A DNA stretch of 64,000 nucleotides. Origin: Calothrix sp. PCC 7507 (lineage in GTDB: Bacteria > Cyanobacteriota > Cyanobacteriia > Cyanobacteriales > Nostocaceae). Below are positions 7,967-16,773 of the stretch, in pieces. The translations under genes and the position numbers were made by a program. The first letter of the stretch is position 1. The number at the start of each line of letters is the position of its first letter. The DNA is taken from assembly GCF_000316575.1 (NCBI RefSeq), contig NC_019682.1, positions 1,982,001 through 2,046,000 on the forward strand, given 5' to 3'. The notes beneath the pieces were generated by a model. It saw nothing but the letters and a program-made list of their open reading frames with translations. It did not search any database and was not told the origin of the DNA.

Positions 7967-8719
7967 AAATAGTTGCGTTGAAAATGTTACAGAAGACTTA
8001 TGTGATTTCTACAAATCAACTTACCAAAAGGTTAGGCTGGGGTAATTCGAGGACTGGTAGTGATTCGATAACTTGTGTGTACACTGTAGCTCCCAAACCC
8101 AGGGGAGAGGGCAAAACTCATACACTCAGAGGATTTAAGCTTAAGTTGACACAGATCAACAACCGAATTGCCCCTACCTGAGATCTTGCAGCATTCTCAA
8201 TAACCGTAGGGTGGGCATCGCCTAGGGTGTTGACTCTGAGGGTTTTCAGCCCAAAATGCATCATCCAAAATAATAGTCGTAGTTAACGTTCTCACCAGGG
8301 CACGGCAGTACCGATGCCCCTACGGCAAACACAAAAATTGCATGATAATTTTTAGCTAATTTCGTACAAAGTCAACAGCCCAGGCAGTGACCCTACAAAA
8401 AATGCGTTCTTGCCACTGGTGCAAGATGTCAGCTACGGTTTATATCTGACTATTTTCTGTTGATGTTGGGAAACCTATACCGTTTGCAAACGTCACAAGA
8501 GTAAACTAGTAGTTCATCAAGGCAACTTTGGGGAACTATGTAGGCTAATGTGCATCTAGTTTAGATAAACACTCTTTATACTCGTTAACGGTTGACGGTT
8601 ATCAGTTATCTAAAAAGGGGACGAGATTTGGGTAATATAAAGGAGCTATCTTTTCTGCATAGCAGATACTGAGAGAGAAGCTCTCTGCGTCTTGCTCATA
8701 CCCCTTGGAGATATCTCTG

Positions 8720-8836
8720 ATGTTGACTTTAAAAATCGCTGTTTATATTGTAGTTGCCTTCTTTGTTGCTATCTTTGTCTTCGGATTTTTGTCGAACGAC
8801 CCAGCTCGTAACCCCGGCCGTCGGGATTTAGAGTAG
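8720..8836 (+). CDS. psbI: Photosystem II reaction centre protein I
   Basis: A 38-codon gene. The product begins [15 protein letters not shown] and ends NPGRRDLE, which is PsbI, a single-span protein beside D1 and CP43 in photosystem II. Residues 5-25 form the thylakoid membrane helix, followed by the conserved [16 protein letters not shown] stromal tail. GGAG at 8707-8710 sits 9 bp before the ATG. The length is that of the family. No other photosystem II gene adjoins it; the next gene downstream encodes an outer-membrane protein 440 bp away. Confidence 0.95.
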   Translation: MLTLKIAVYIVVAFFVAIFVFGFLSNDPARNPGRRDLE

Positions 8837-9279
8837 AAGCGCGACAACTAAAATCTGTACACGACTGCCGGAAGGCGGAAGACACCAAAAGTTAAGGACT
8901 CGCTACCCTGCTCTAATCTACTGCAAGCCGCGTTCTGTGCAATTAAGGGTTTTTTCTGCGGGTACAGGAAGGTGAAAGTCTATACCATTTCCCTCTAGTT
9001 AAAAACCTTTTCGGCGGTTCCTCTGAGGAAGTCACTACTGTTTTGGAGTCTCCCGCGAAGTTCAGAGTGGCTAAAGTTGCTGCTCTGAGTTCTCTCCAAG
9101 TAAAACAAGTGGCGTAAAATCCCTTTTTGAACGTCGTCTACACAGCACTGACGTAGCAATCCAGTGTCCTTCTGCGGGCAGTTTGCAGTAATCAGCAGGA
9201 AGCGAATTCGGATAGCATAGGGTGTGATTCGTCCTTCCGGCTATTTATTGGCTATTTGTTAGCTTGATTGTGCTGAAAT
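8837..9279. other. psbI-DUF3769 intergenic gap
   Basis: No gene seen. It contains a CGGAAGGCGGAAG stretch just after psbI and GC-rich, repeat-like sequence near 9150-9240. I could not identify a clear terminator or promoter. Confidence 0.4.
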
Positions 9280-11844
9280 ATGCTTCATCCAGTTCTGCCG
9301 CCTACACCGCCTTCTATCCTCGAACCATTACAACCCGCAAATTTGGTCTCATCGGCTAAAGATGCAAAGTTCCATTCAGTTGTAGAAACAGACACTGGGA
9401 GGCAGGAAAATCAAGATAAGTCCCAACATCTGACTAGGGGGGAAAAGGAGAATTCTCCCGTCAAGGCGACTCGGAATAAGTTAGTCGCTTCCCAAGCCCT
9501 ATCTCAACCAAGCACACCAGAAACTTTCCCGCCAGAATTTTCTCCTATCTCCAGTTCTAATAGTGCGGCATTGTTGGGAGAGCCGATGGCAGTAGGTTAT
9601 TCTATGGAGCGTGATGGTGGTAGCTCAGATCAGCCTGGTGTGGCTGAGGCAAAAATTTCTGAGCAAGTTGCTTTAACATCCGTAAATAGCAAGAATGTAT
9701 TTCCGCCAGCAGCGCTGGCGATCGCAGAACCAACACAGCCAAGTAATACTAAAACTAAAGCATCGACAAATACCAGCAATTTCCCTGCAGCCGCTACCCA
9801 AAGTATCCCAAGTTCTCCACCAGTACAAAATACTATAGAGTTTACGTCCCGGAGTTCCACAAACGCCCAAGCAACACCCTCCACGATAGAATTCAAAGCT
9901 CCGACTCCACAAAACCCAGCACCTGCGGCTCCAGAAACTCCGAAAAATCAGTCACCAACTCAGCCAGCTGCTAACACACCGCCTGTCAGACAGAGAACTG
10001 TCGAAGTTATTTCCGATAAACAGGTGTATGACGACAAACGGCGGATTGTCACCGCTGAGGGTAAGGTGGTGGTGCGATTTGATGGGGCGGTAGTGGATGC
10101 CGATCGCCTACAAATAAATTTAGATAACTTGATTGCGGTGGGCGAAGGCAATGTAGCCTTAACTCGTGGAGATCAAGTACTACGGGGACAACGCTTTACT
10201 TATAACTTTATTCAAGATAATGGGGAATTGCTCAATGGTAGAGGGGAAATTTACTTACCCACAGCCGAAAAAGATGTAGCTTTTTTACCTACTGATGTGT
10301 CATCTGGTGGCGTACCACAACGTCCGGTGAGCGATCGCATTCGAGCTAATCAACCCCTAACTAATGTCACAAGTCCCGGAGAAATCGAATTTACCTTCGG
10401 TGGATCAGCAAATGCCAGTAACATTGCCCCACCAAAATCAGGGGGCGTGATCAACCGGGTGCGCTTTGAAGCTGATCGCATTGAATTTTATCCTAGAGGC
10501 TGGAAGGCTAAAGAAGTCCGCATCACCAATGACCCTTTTTCCCCCCCAGAACTACAGTTACGGGCTGCGGAGGTGACTCTGACACGGGAAGCACCTTTAG
10601 TAGACAACATCACAAGCCAGAATTCGCGGCTAGTTTTTGACAATAAATTCGCTCTAGGTATTCCCCGCAATCAGCAGAGGATTGATCGTCGCGAACGTGA
10701 TGTGACGCCGGCGATCGCTTCTGTGGGTTTTGATGGTACTCAACGGGGTGGTTTATATATTGAGCGTGGTTTTGAAATAGTTGATACAGAAAAAACACGT
10801 TTCAGTATCACGCCCCAGTTTTTTGTGCAAAAGGCTGTGCAAGGTGACGCTGATAACATCGGGTCGATGTTTGGGATCAGATCAAAACTGAATGCTGTTT
10901 TGAGTTCCAAGGCTGTAATTGAAGGCAATGGGGAGCTAACTAGCCTAGACCTCAGCAAAGTAGAAGATAATCTGAAGGCAAGTTTAAGGTTGCGTCAGAC
11001 ATTAGGGGACCAAAATCCCCATCAATTGAATTTAGAATACAGCTACCGCGATCGCCTCTACAATGGCACCCTGGGCTTTCAGACAGTCCAGAGTAGTTTG
11101 GGTGGTGTCCTAGTCTCTCCTGTGATTCCTTTGGGTGACAGCGGCATCAATCTCAGCTACCAAGGCGGCGCACAGTACATCGATGCCAACACCGATCGCC
11201 TAGACTTGTTAAAACCAAACCGGGAAAACGATCGCATCTCTCTAGGACGTGTACAAGGCAGTGCTGCCCTCAGTGGTGGTGTATTCTTGTGGAAGGGAAA
11301 ACCATTACCAGCCACCCCCACGGAAGGATTACGATACTCACCTAATCCAGTAGTTCCTTACTTGCGGGCGATCGCTGGTATTACAGGCACTACTAGTTAC
11401 TACACCAATGGCGATAACCAAAGCACCTTAACTGGCACCATCGGCTTACAAGGGCAAATTGGTAATTTCTCTCGCTCTTATTTAGACTACACCGCCTTCA
11501 ATGTCACTTATTCTCAAGGACTCAACAGTGGATTATCGCCTTTTTTGTTCGATCGCTCTGTTGATAACAAAGTTTTGAGTGCTGGAATTACACAACAGAT
11601 ATATGGGCCATTTCGCGTAGGCTTTCAAACATCCGTCAACTTAGATACAGGTAAAGAAACTAGCACTGACTACATTGTAGAATACAACCGTCGCACCTAT
11701 GGATTCACCTTACGTTACAATCCAGTTCTCGAATTGGGTGGTTTTAGCATCCGGATTAGTGACTTTAACTGGAGTGGAGGTACTGATCCATTTTCTGATC
11801 AACAAGTGAAGCCTGTTGTTGGTGGCGTGCGACAGGAAAGGTAA
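9280..11844 (+). CDS. DUF3769 / LptD-like outer-membrane protein
   Basis: An 854-residue protein. Residues 1-235 are a Pro/Ser/Thr-rich low-complexity region. Residues 236-330 match the OstA/LptA-like N-terminal domain (VEVISDKQVYDDKRRIVTAEG, then AVVDADRLQINLDNLIAVGEG), which builds beta-jellyroll bridges for lipopolysaccharide transport. From about 430 to the end it is rich in alternating aromatic and polar strands (NLEYSYRDRLYNGTLGF, NVTYSQGLNSGL), as in the DUF3769 beta-barrel. It is therefore probably the cyanobacterial counterpart of LptD, placing LPS in the outer membrane. No clear cleavable signal peptide follows this ATG and the ribosome site is weak, so an upstream start is possible but not seen. 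Confidence 0.8.
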   Translation: MLHPVLPPTPPSILEPLQPANLVSSAKDAKFHSVVETDTGRQENQDKSQHLTRGEKENSPVKATRNKLVASQALSQPSTPETFPPEFSPISSSNSAALLGEPMAVGYSMERDGGSSDQPGVAEAKISEQVALTSVNSKNVFPPAALAIAEPTQPSNTKTKASTNTSNFPAAATQSIPSSPPVQNTIEFTSRSSTNAQATPSTIEFKAPTPQNPAPAAPETPKNQSPTQPAANTPPVRQRTVEVISDKQVYDDKRRIVTAEGKVVVRFDGAVVDADRLQINLDNLIAVGEGNVALTRGDQVLRGQRFTYNFIQDNGELLNGRGEIYLPTAEKDVAFLPTDVSSGGVPQRPVSDRIRANQPLTNVTSPGEIEFTFGGSANASNIAPPKSGGVINRVRFEADRIEFYPRGWKAKEVRITNDPFSPPELQLRAAEVTLTREAPLVDNITSQNSRLVFDNKFALGIPRNQQRIDRRERDVTPAIASVGFDGTQRGGLYIERGFEIVDTEKTRFSITPQFFVQKAVQGDADNIGSMFGIRSKLNAVLSSKAVIEGNGELTSLDLSKVEDNLKASLRLRQTLGDQNPHQLNLEYSYRDRLYNGTLGFQTVQSSLGGVLVSPVIPLGDSGINLSYQGGAQYIDANTDRLDLLKPNRENDRISLGRVQGSAALSGGVFLWKGKPLPATPTEGLRYSPNPVVPYLRAIAGITGTTSYYTNGDNQSTLTGTIGLQGQIGNFSRSYLDYTAFNVTYSQGLNSGLSPFLFDRSVDNKVLSAGITQQIYGPFRVGFQTSVNLDTGKETSTDYIVEYNRRTYGFTLRYNPVLELGGFSIRISDFNWSGGTDPFSDQQVKPVVGGVRQER

Positions 11845-11915
11845 TGGAATTTGTCATTTGTTATTTGTCATTTGCCATTGGTCAACCACCGTCAACCGTC
11901 AACCGTCCCCAATCC

Positions 11916-13421
11916 CTAGTCAGTTGGCAAATTGTGCAAAGGGAGCCTAACAGTAAATGTAGTACCTACATCAACTTGACTAGTGAAAGTGATTTGACCT
12001 TGGTGAGCATCGACGCATCTTTTAACAATTACTAAACCCAATCCAGTACCTTGAATTGATCTAACATTTGAAGCTCGATAAAATGATTCAAAAAGTTGAT
12101 TTTGGTCGGCTTCAGGAATACCAATTCCATGATCTCGAATTTGAAAAATTGCTACACCCTCAATCACATCGGAGTTGAGGTCAAATTCAACCATTCCACC
12201 TGATGGAGAATATTTCACTGCGTTGGAGAGTAGATTCACGAGCATGTAATGTAAAATTCGTTCATCCATATAAGCGTCTGTACTACTAGTATGGCAAGTA
12301 AAAACGATTGGATGTAAGTTGTTTTCAACAACAGAAAATTCTTCAACTAGCTCTCGACAGAATATAGCCAGGTTAATTGGAGCCGGGTTACATACAAGTT
12401 TTCCTGCTTCAGCGCGACCCATGAATAGCACATCTTCCATGAGATGTTTCATGGATTGCACCGCACTTTGAATTCGCTTGACGTAGGTTTTTCTTTTAGC
12501 TTCTGTCAAATTATTTCCCTGAATATCGATGAGTTCAACCGCAGTTTGAATCACAGTCAAAGGATTACGGAACTCATGAGAGACAGTAGAAATAAATAGA
12601 GACTTGAGATTGTTAACTTCTTGCTCTTTTTCTAAAGCCTCCTGTAGAAATTCTGTTTGTCGTCTTTCGCTAATATCCCAGAAAACAACTACTACACCAC
12701 TAATTTGGTCAGGTCGTCGCATCAATGGTGAAGCACTATCTCCAATCGGAACTCTTTTGCCATCTCTAGAAATTAGAGAGGTGAAATTGGCTAAATAAAC
12801 AACCTGGTGTTCTCGTAACACTTTGGTAACGGGGTTTTCTATCTCTGAATCTGTAACCTCATCGACCAGATGAAAAACTTTTGAAACCTCACTTCCCAAA
12901 GCTTCCTCTCTTGTCCAGCCAGTTATTACTTCCGATGCTGGATTCATAAATGTGACAATTCCCTGATCGTCTGTAGCGATTACAGCATCGCTCATCGAAT
13001 TTAAAAGAGTTGCTAACTGATCTCGATTTTCCCGTAAGTCACATTCCAACTGGTGTTTTAATAGAGCTATCTCTATAGATATTTGTAAATCTTTAATTGT
13101 AAATGGTTTAACTATATAACCGAAAGGTTGAGTAACTTTCGCACGTTCTAAAGTATGGTCATCACCATATGCAGTTAGATAAATTACCGGAATATCTAAA
13201 TTTTCCCGAATATAATTGGCGGCAGCAATACCGTCCATATCCCCCTTGAGGATAATATCCATTAATACTATTTCTGGTTTAGTTTCTGATGCTTTAGTAA
13301 TAGCAGCTTGCCCAGAAGATGCTGTACCTGTAACTATATAACCTAGCTGATTGAGTTGGCTAGCAATCGTTCTAGCCACAATCACTTCATCTTCAACTAC
13401 TAAGACTTTCACCTGCACCAT
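11916..13421 (-). CDS. Receiver-PAS-histidine kinase
   Basis: A 501-residue signalling protein with an N-terminal receiver domain (1-120; phospho-acceptor Asp55 in LMDIIL, Lys105 in IVKPF), a PAS domain (about 135-255), a HisKA dimerisation helix with the phospho-His at 282 (STVSHEFRNP), and an HATPase_c domain (N-box LVNLLSNAVKYSP, G-boxes DHGIGIP and GTGLGL). It starts 8 bp after the upstream kinase ends, so the two are almost certainly one operon. The receiver probably takes phosphate from the upstream kinase and tunes this kinase. It has no DNA-binding output, so a further regulator must lie elsewhere. Confidence 0.9.
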   Translation of the reverse strand: MVQVKVLVVEDEVIVARTIASQLNQLGYIVTGTASSGQAAITKASETKPEIVLMDIILKGDMDGIAAANYIRENLDIPVIYLTAYGDDHTLERAKVTQPFGYIVKPFTIKDLQISIEIALLKHQLECDLRENRDQLATLLNSMSDAVIATDDQGIVTFMNPASEVITGWTREEALGSEVSKVFHLVDEVTDSEIENPVTKVLREHQVVYLANFTSLISRDGKRVPIGDSASPLMRRPDQISGVVVVFWDISERRQTEFLQEALEKEQEVNNLKSLFISTVSHEFRNPLTVIQTAVELIDIQGNNLTEAKRKTYVKRIQSAVQSMKHLMEDVLFMGRAEAGKLVCNPAPINLAIFCRELVEEFSVVENNLHPIVFTCHTSSTDAYMDERILHYMLVNLLSNAVKYSPSGGMVEFDLNSDVIEGVAIFQIRDHGIGIPEADQNQLFESFYRASNVRSIQGTGLGLVIVKRCVDAHQGQITFTSQVDVGTTFTVRLPLHNLPTD

Positions 13422-13429
13422 TTGATCAT

Positions 13430-16231
13430 TTAAGGTTGTGAAGTTAACTGTGGAAATTTTATGTTGAATACTGTTCCATGATGATTATCTAAAATAATAG
13501 AACCATCTAGTTGTTCAACCACTAGATCATGGACTAATGATAAACCCAAAGAGCCAGAATTTTTCCAATCAATATCATTTGGCAAGCCAGTACCATTGTC
13601 TTGGATGATCATTTCAATATTTTGTTCAAGATTACGTAAGCTAATAGTAATAGTACCTGTTTGCTGGTTAGAAAAAGCATGTTTGAGTGCATTAGAAATT
13701 AATTCGTTAATGATTAATCCACAAGCAATTGCTTGGTCAATATTTAAATGGACAGAATCTATCTTAGTTTCTAGTCCAATTCTACCAGGTACAATTTGAT
13801 AAGAAATCAACAAGCTTGTTGCCAGAGTATAGATATATTCGGCTATATCTATTTGTCCGATATTAGGAAATGTGTATAAGTTTTTATGGATTAGAGAAAT
13901 GGATTTAATGCGGTTCTGAGTTTCTCTGAGAGTTTTGATTAATTCTACATCTTTGAGTGTTTGCGATTGGAGTTCTAAGAGTCCAGAGACAATCTGTAAG
14001 TTATTTTTAACTCGATGATGAATTTCTTTTAATAGTACTTCTTTTTCTGCTAATGCACTTCTTAAATTTACTTCGGCTTTTTGCCGTTCAGCTAGTTCAT
14101 TTTGAGCTTGTTGAAATATGCTAGATTGTTGAATGGCGATCGCAATTTGTACTGTTAGTTGATCGAGCAAATCCAATTGATGCGTTTCCCACTCCCGTGG
14201 ACTTGAACATTGATGCGCGATCAATAAACCCCAAAGCCGAGAGCCAGTATTTTCTCCACTTACCTCTAAAATAATGGGTACGACTAAATTTGCTTTGACT
14301 TCAAACCGCTCTAGTAAGCAAAGATGGCAGTCAGTGAGTCCAGCTTCGTAAATATTAGCGATCGCTCTTTTACGTCTCTGATAATAATCTTTTCCTCCAC
14401 CTGTCTGAAAACAGGTATCATAAATCTCTACACCTAAAGAAACTGTCCACCCAGGTTCCACCGATTCAGCAACTACCGTACCAATCATATCGGGGGAAAA
14501 CTGATAAACTATGACTCGGTCAACACTAAGTAAATCCCGGACTTCTTGAACGGTGGCGTTCAGAATATCTTGCAGATTCAGTGATTGACGAATTCTTTGA
14601 GCAACGGCGCGCATTAATTGCTCTCGCTCAACTTGAGCTTTTAAAGACCTTTCCGTTTGCATCCGTGGTGTAATATCTTTTCCAATCCCAATGATGTCAC
14701 CATTTACAAGGTGGATATTAGTCCAAGACGTATCAATAACACGACCATCTCGTACTTGAGTCCGAAAGTCGCCCCACGCGCGTTGTGCAGATTGAATAAA
14801 ATTAATTACATGCTGACGATATTTAGGATCAGGGTAGAAGAACTCCAGAACATTATGAGTTTGGCAATCTTCCAAAGTCCAACCTAAAATACGTTCCCAC
14901 TCTTGGTTTACCCACTGGACTCTACCATTGACATCAATGAGTGCAATCATCAAGGGGATATTTTGAAATATAGTTTTTAAAAACTCATTTTGCTCTTGTA
15001 GTTTTACTTCTATATTTTTGCGCTCAGTAATGTCATAAAGTACGGTTAAAATTCCCGGTTCTCGGTTATATTTTAAATATTGGATCGAAGCGATCGCCCA
15101 AAAACAAGTACCATCTAATCTTTTTAATTTAATTTCATAATTATGCACAAAACCTTGTTGAGTAAGATGTGCTAATATTTCCCATCGCTCGTCTGGATTG
15201 TAATAAAGATCTGGAGTTTTACAATTAACTAAATCCTCTAGAGATAATTTAAATATTTGGAGGAACTCTTGGTTAGCATGTAAAATTGTTCCATCAGATA
15301 AACGAGTAATAGCTAACGGAATCGGAATTGCTTCGGAAATTGTGCGAAATCTGATTTCACTTTCAAGCAGGGTTTGTTCTATTTTTTTGCGTTGTGTAAT
15401 ATCTCTCACATAGACTAGGCAAGCATCTTGACCAGCATAATCTATTTGGTGTGTCATTATTTCAACTTCAATAATTTCCCCATTTTTGCGAAGATGCTTC
15501 CATTCCCCAGAAAAGCTTAAATTAGTGCCTTTTTTAGCTAAAAATTCCAGCAAATTAGGCACATCTTCTTGAAGACGAATATCAGTGATTCGCATTTGCA
15601 AGAATTCTGCTTGAGAATAGCCATAATGAATAACAGCGGCTTCATTTACATCTAAAAATTGCAGAGTCTTCCGGTCATATACCCACATTGGCTTGGGATG
15701 ATTAGCAAAAAGCAGGGAAAAATCCTTGCGGCTATTATCAATAATTTTTTGTAAATGTGAATCTAAATATCTAATTACCTGTCGTGCCAAGCGTTTTAAG
15801 GTGGCTTGCTCCTTCTGCTGGAAGTGGCGAGGAGCAAGATCCATTATACAAAGACTGCCCAAGGCCAAGCCGCTGGAGGTAACTAAGGGAACTCCTGCAT
15901 AGCTGCGGCAATATGGAGATGAGGTAACTAGAGGATTATTTACAAATCGTTCATCCTGGAGAATATCTGGAATGATCAGTATTTCGCTTTGGCCAATTGT
16001 ATAACCACCAAAGGACGTGCTGCGCGGAACTTGCACTTGATTGATGCCGATTTTTGACTTGAACCATTCTCGTTCTGCATCAACTAGGCTAATCAGTGCA
16101 ATTGGTGTTTCACAAAGGTCAGCAGCCAGTTGAGCCAAATCATCAAAATCTGCCGCTGCTGGTGTATCTAAAATTTGATATTGATAGAGTGCTTCTAACC
16201 GTTGACTTTCATTTTTGGGTAACAACATCAC
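13430..16231 (-). CDS. GAF-PAS3-cyanobacteriochrome GAF-HisKA_2 kinase
   Basis: A 933-residue cytosolic sensor kinase. Domains in order: GAF (about 15-155), three PAS domains (about 165-285, 290-405, 410-525), a phytochrome-type GAF (about 540-705), a HisKA_2 helix with the EIHHRVKNNLQ motif (736-746) and an HATPase domain (INELISNALKHAF 841-853, DNGTGLP 878-884). The second GAF has the cyanobacteriochrome marks: DTCF at 605-608 (the DXCF motif) and a Cys-His pair at 635-636, the canonical bilin site. The two cysteines are 28 residues apart, as in DXCF photoreceptors such as TePixJ. It is therefore likely a bilin-binding photoreceptor of the blue/green type. Spectral behaviour is inferred. 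Confidence 0.85.
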   Translation of the reverse strand: MMLLPKNESQRLEALYQYQILDTPAAADFDDLAQLAADLCETPIALISLVDAEREWFKSKIGINQVQVPRSTSFGGYTIGQSEILIIPDILQDERFVNNPLVTSSPYCRSYAGVPLVTSSGLALGSLCIMDLAPRHFQQKEQATLKRLARQVIRYLDSHLQKIIDNSRKDFSLLFANHPKPMWVYDRKTLQFLDVNEAAVIHYGYSQAEFLQMRITDIRLQEDVPNLLEFLAKKGTNLSFSGEWKHLRKNGEIIEVEIMTHQIDYAGQDACLVYVRDITQRKKIEQTLLESEIRFRTISEAIPIPLAITRLSDGTILHANQEFLQIFKLSLEDLVNCKTPDLYYNPDERWEILAHLTQQGFVHNYEIKLKRLDGTCFWAIASIQYLKYNREPGILTVLYDITERKNIEVKLQEQNEFLKTIFQNIPLMIALIDVNGRVQWVNQEWERILGWTLEDCQTHNVLEFFYPDPKYRQHVINFIQSAQRAWGDFRTQVRDGRVIDTSWTNIHLVNGDIIGIGKDITPRMQTERSLKAQVEREQLMRAVAQRIRQSLNLQDILNATVQEVRDLLSVDRVIVYQFSPDMIGTVVAESVEPGWTVSLGVEIYDTCFQTGGGKDYYQRRKRAIANIYEAGLTDCHLCLLERFEVKANLVVPIILEVSGENTGSRLWGLLIAHQCSSPREWETHQLDLLDQLTVQIAIAIQQSSIFQQAQNELAERQKAEVNLRSALAEKEVLLKEIHHRVKNNLQIVSGLLELQSQTLKDVELIKTLRETQNRIKSISLIHKNLYTFPNIGQIDIAEYIYTLATSLLISYQIVPGRIGLETKIDSVHLNIDQAIACGLIINELISNALKHAFSNQQTGTITISLRNLEQNIEMIIQDNGTGLPNDIDWKNSGSLGLSLVHDLVVEQLDGSIILDNHHGTVFNIKFPQLTSQP

Positions 16232-16773
16232 TGCCTATATGGCAAAAACCTTTTGATATAATAGGGTATTTTAAAATTATTGACATGTTTCCGAGGTAAG
16301 TGTTTGGGGTGAAAATTGGGTGAGATTGAAATCTCTGTCTCAAATTTCTCAAGTCGTTGTCATTTTGACCCATATAAAGCTGACTAAGCTCTGAACTCCC
16401 GGAAAAGAAGCTATCATGAACACCATTGTAAAAATTCCTATTTAAATTCACTTCTTTTACCTAAAAACCAACATATCACCCTTGCTTTTGCTACACACAG
16501 ATATATCCCTCACTTTAAGTAAAAAGAGGGCTACCCGTGAGGGCAGAGTAGGGTTTGATGCAGTTATTAATAAAATTCATGGTCTCCCATTAGAATTTTT
16601 ACCAGATGATGGTCAGTTTGTGCAACATAACTTATAGCAGGGAGCAGCGGCAGTGGGGAATTAGAACTTGATGTATCCAGCCCAGAGCCTCCATCTCTCC
16701 ACTAAAGTCCTCCCGTTCTCGCCCTGCCCCCTGCCCCCTGCTCCTGTGCTTCTTCACTCAGGGGATAAATTTT
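16232..16773. other. Gap with a short coding-like remnant
   Basis: At about 16511-16637 a plus-strand frame without a start codon reads GFDAVINKIHGLPLEFLPDD and stops six residues later. It looks like the C-terminal remnant of an unidentified gene. The rest holds typical CCCTGCCCCCTGCTCC low-complexity repeats near 16720-16745. Confidence 0.3.

Larger units (their letters stand above)
7191..8719. other. Repeat-rich gap upstream of psbI
   Basis: About 1.5 kb without a supportable gene. It contains two adjacent inverted-repeat elements (7682-7797 and 7801-7966), a TTAAGTTGACAC terminus at 8141-8152, a GGCACGGCAGTACCGATGCCC type palindrome near 8300, and the psbI upstream region. Short ORFs at 7276-7470, 7441-7653 and 7806-8181 run through repeats and are not convincing. 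Confidence 0.5.

Noticed and set aside
7806-8181. Two overlapping plus-strand ORFs
   Set aside because: They run through an inverted-repeat element and a palindromic repeat, with composition unlike real proteins.
8592-8638. psbI promoter from TTGACG (8592) and TAATAT (8633)
   Set aside because: The spacing of 35 bp is far too long for a normal sigma-70 promoter.
11844-12035. Plus-strand ORF after the DUF3769 gene
   Set aside because: It begins in simple repeat DNA and overlaps the end of the receiver-kinase gene in antisense.
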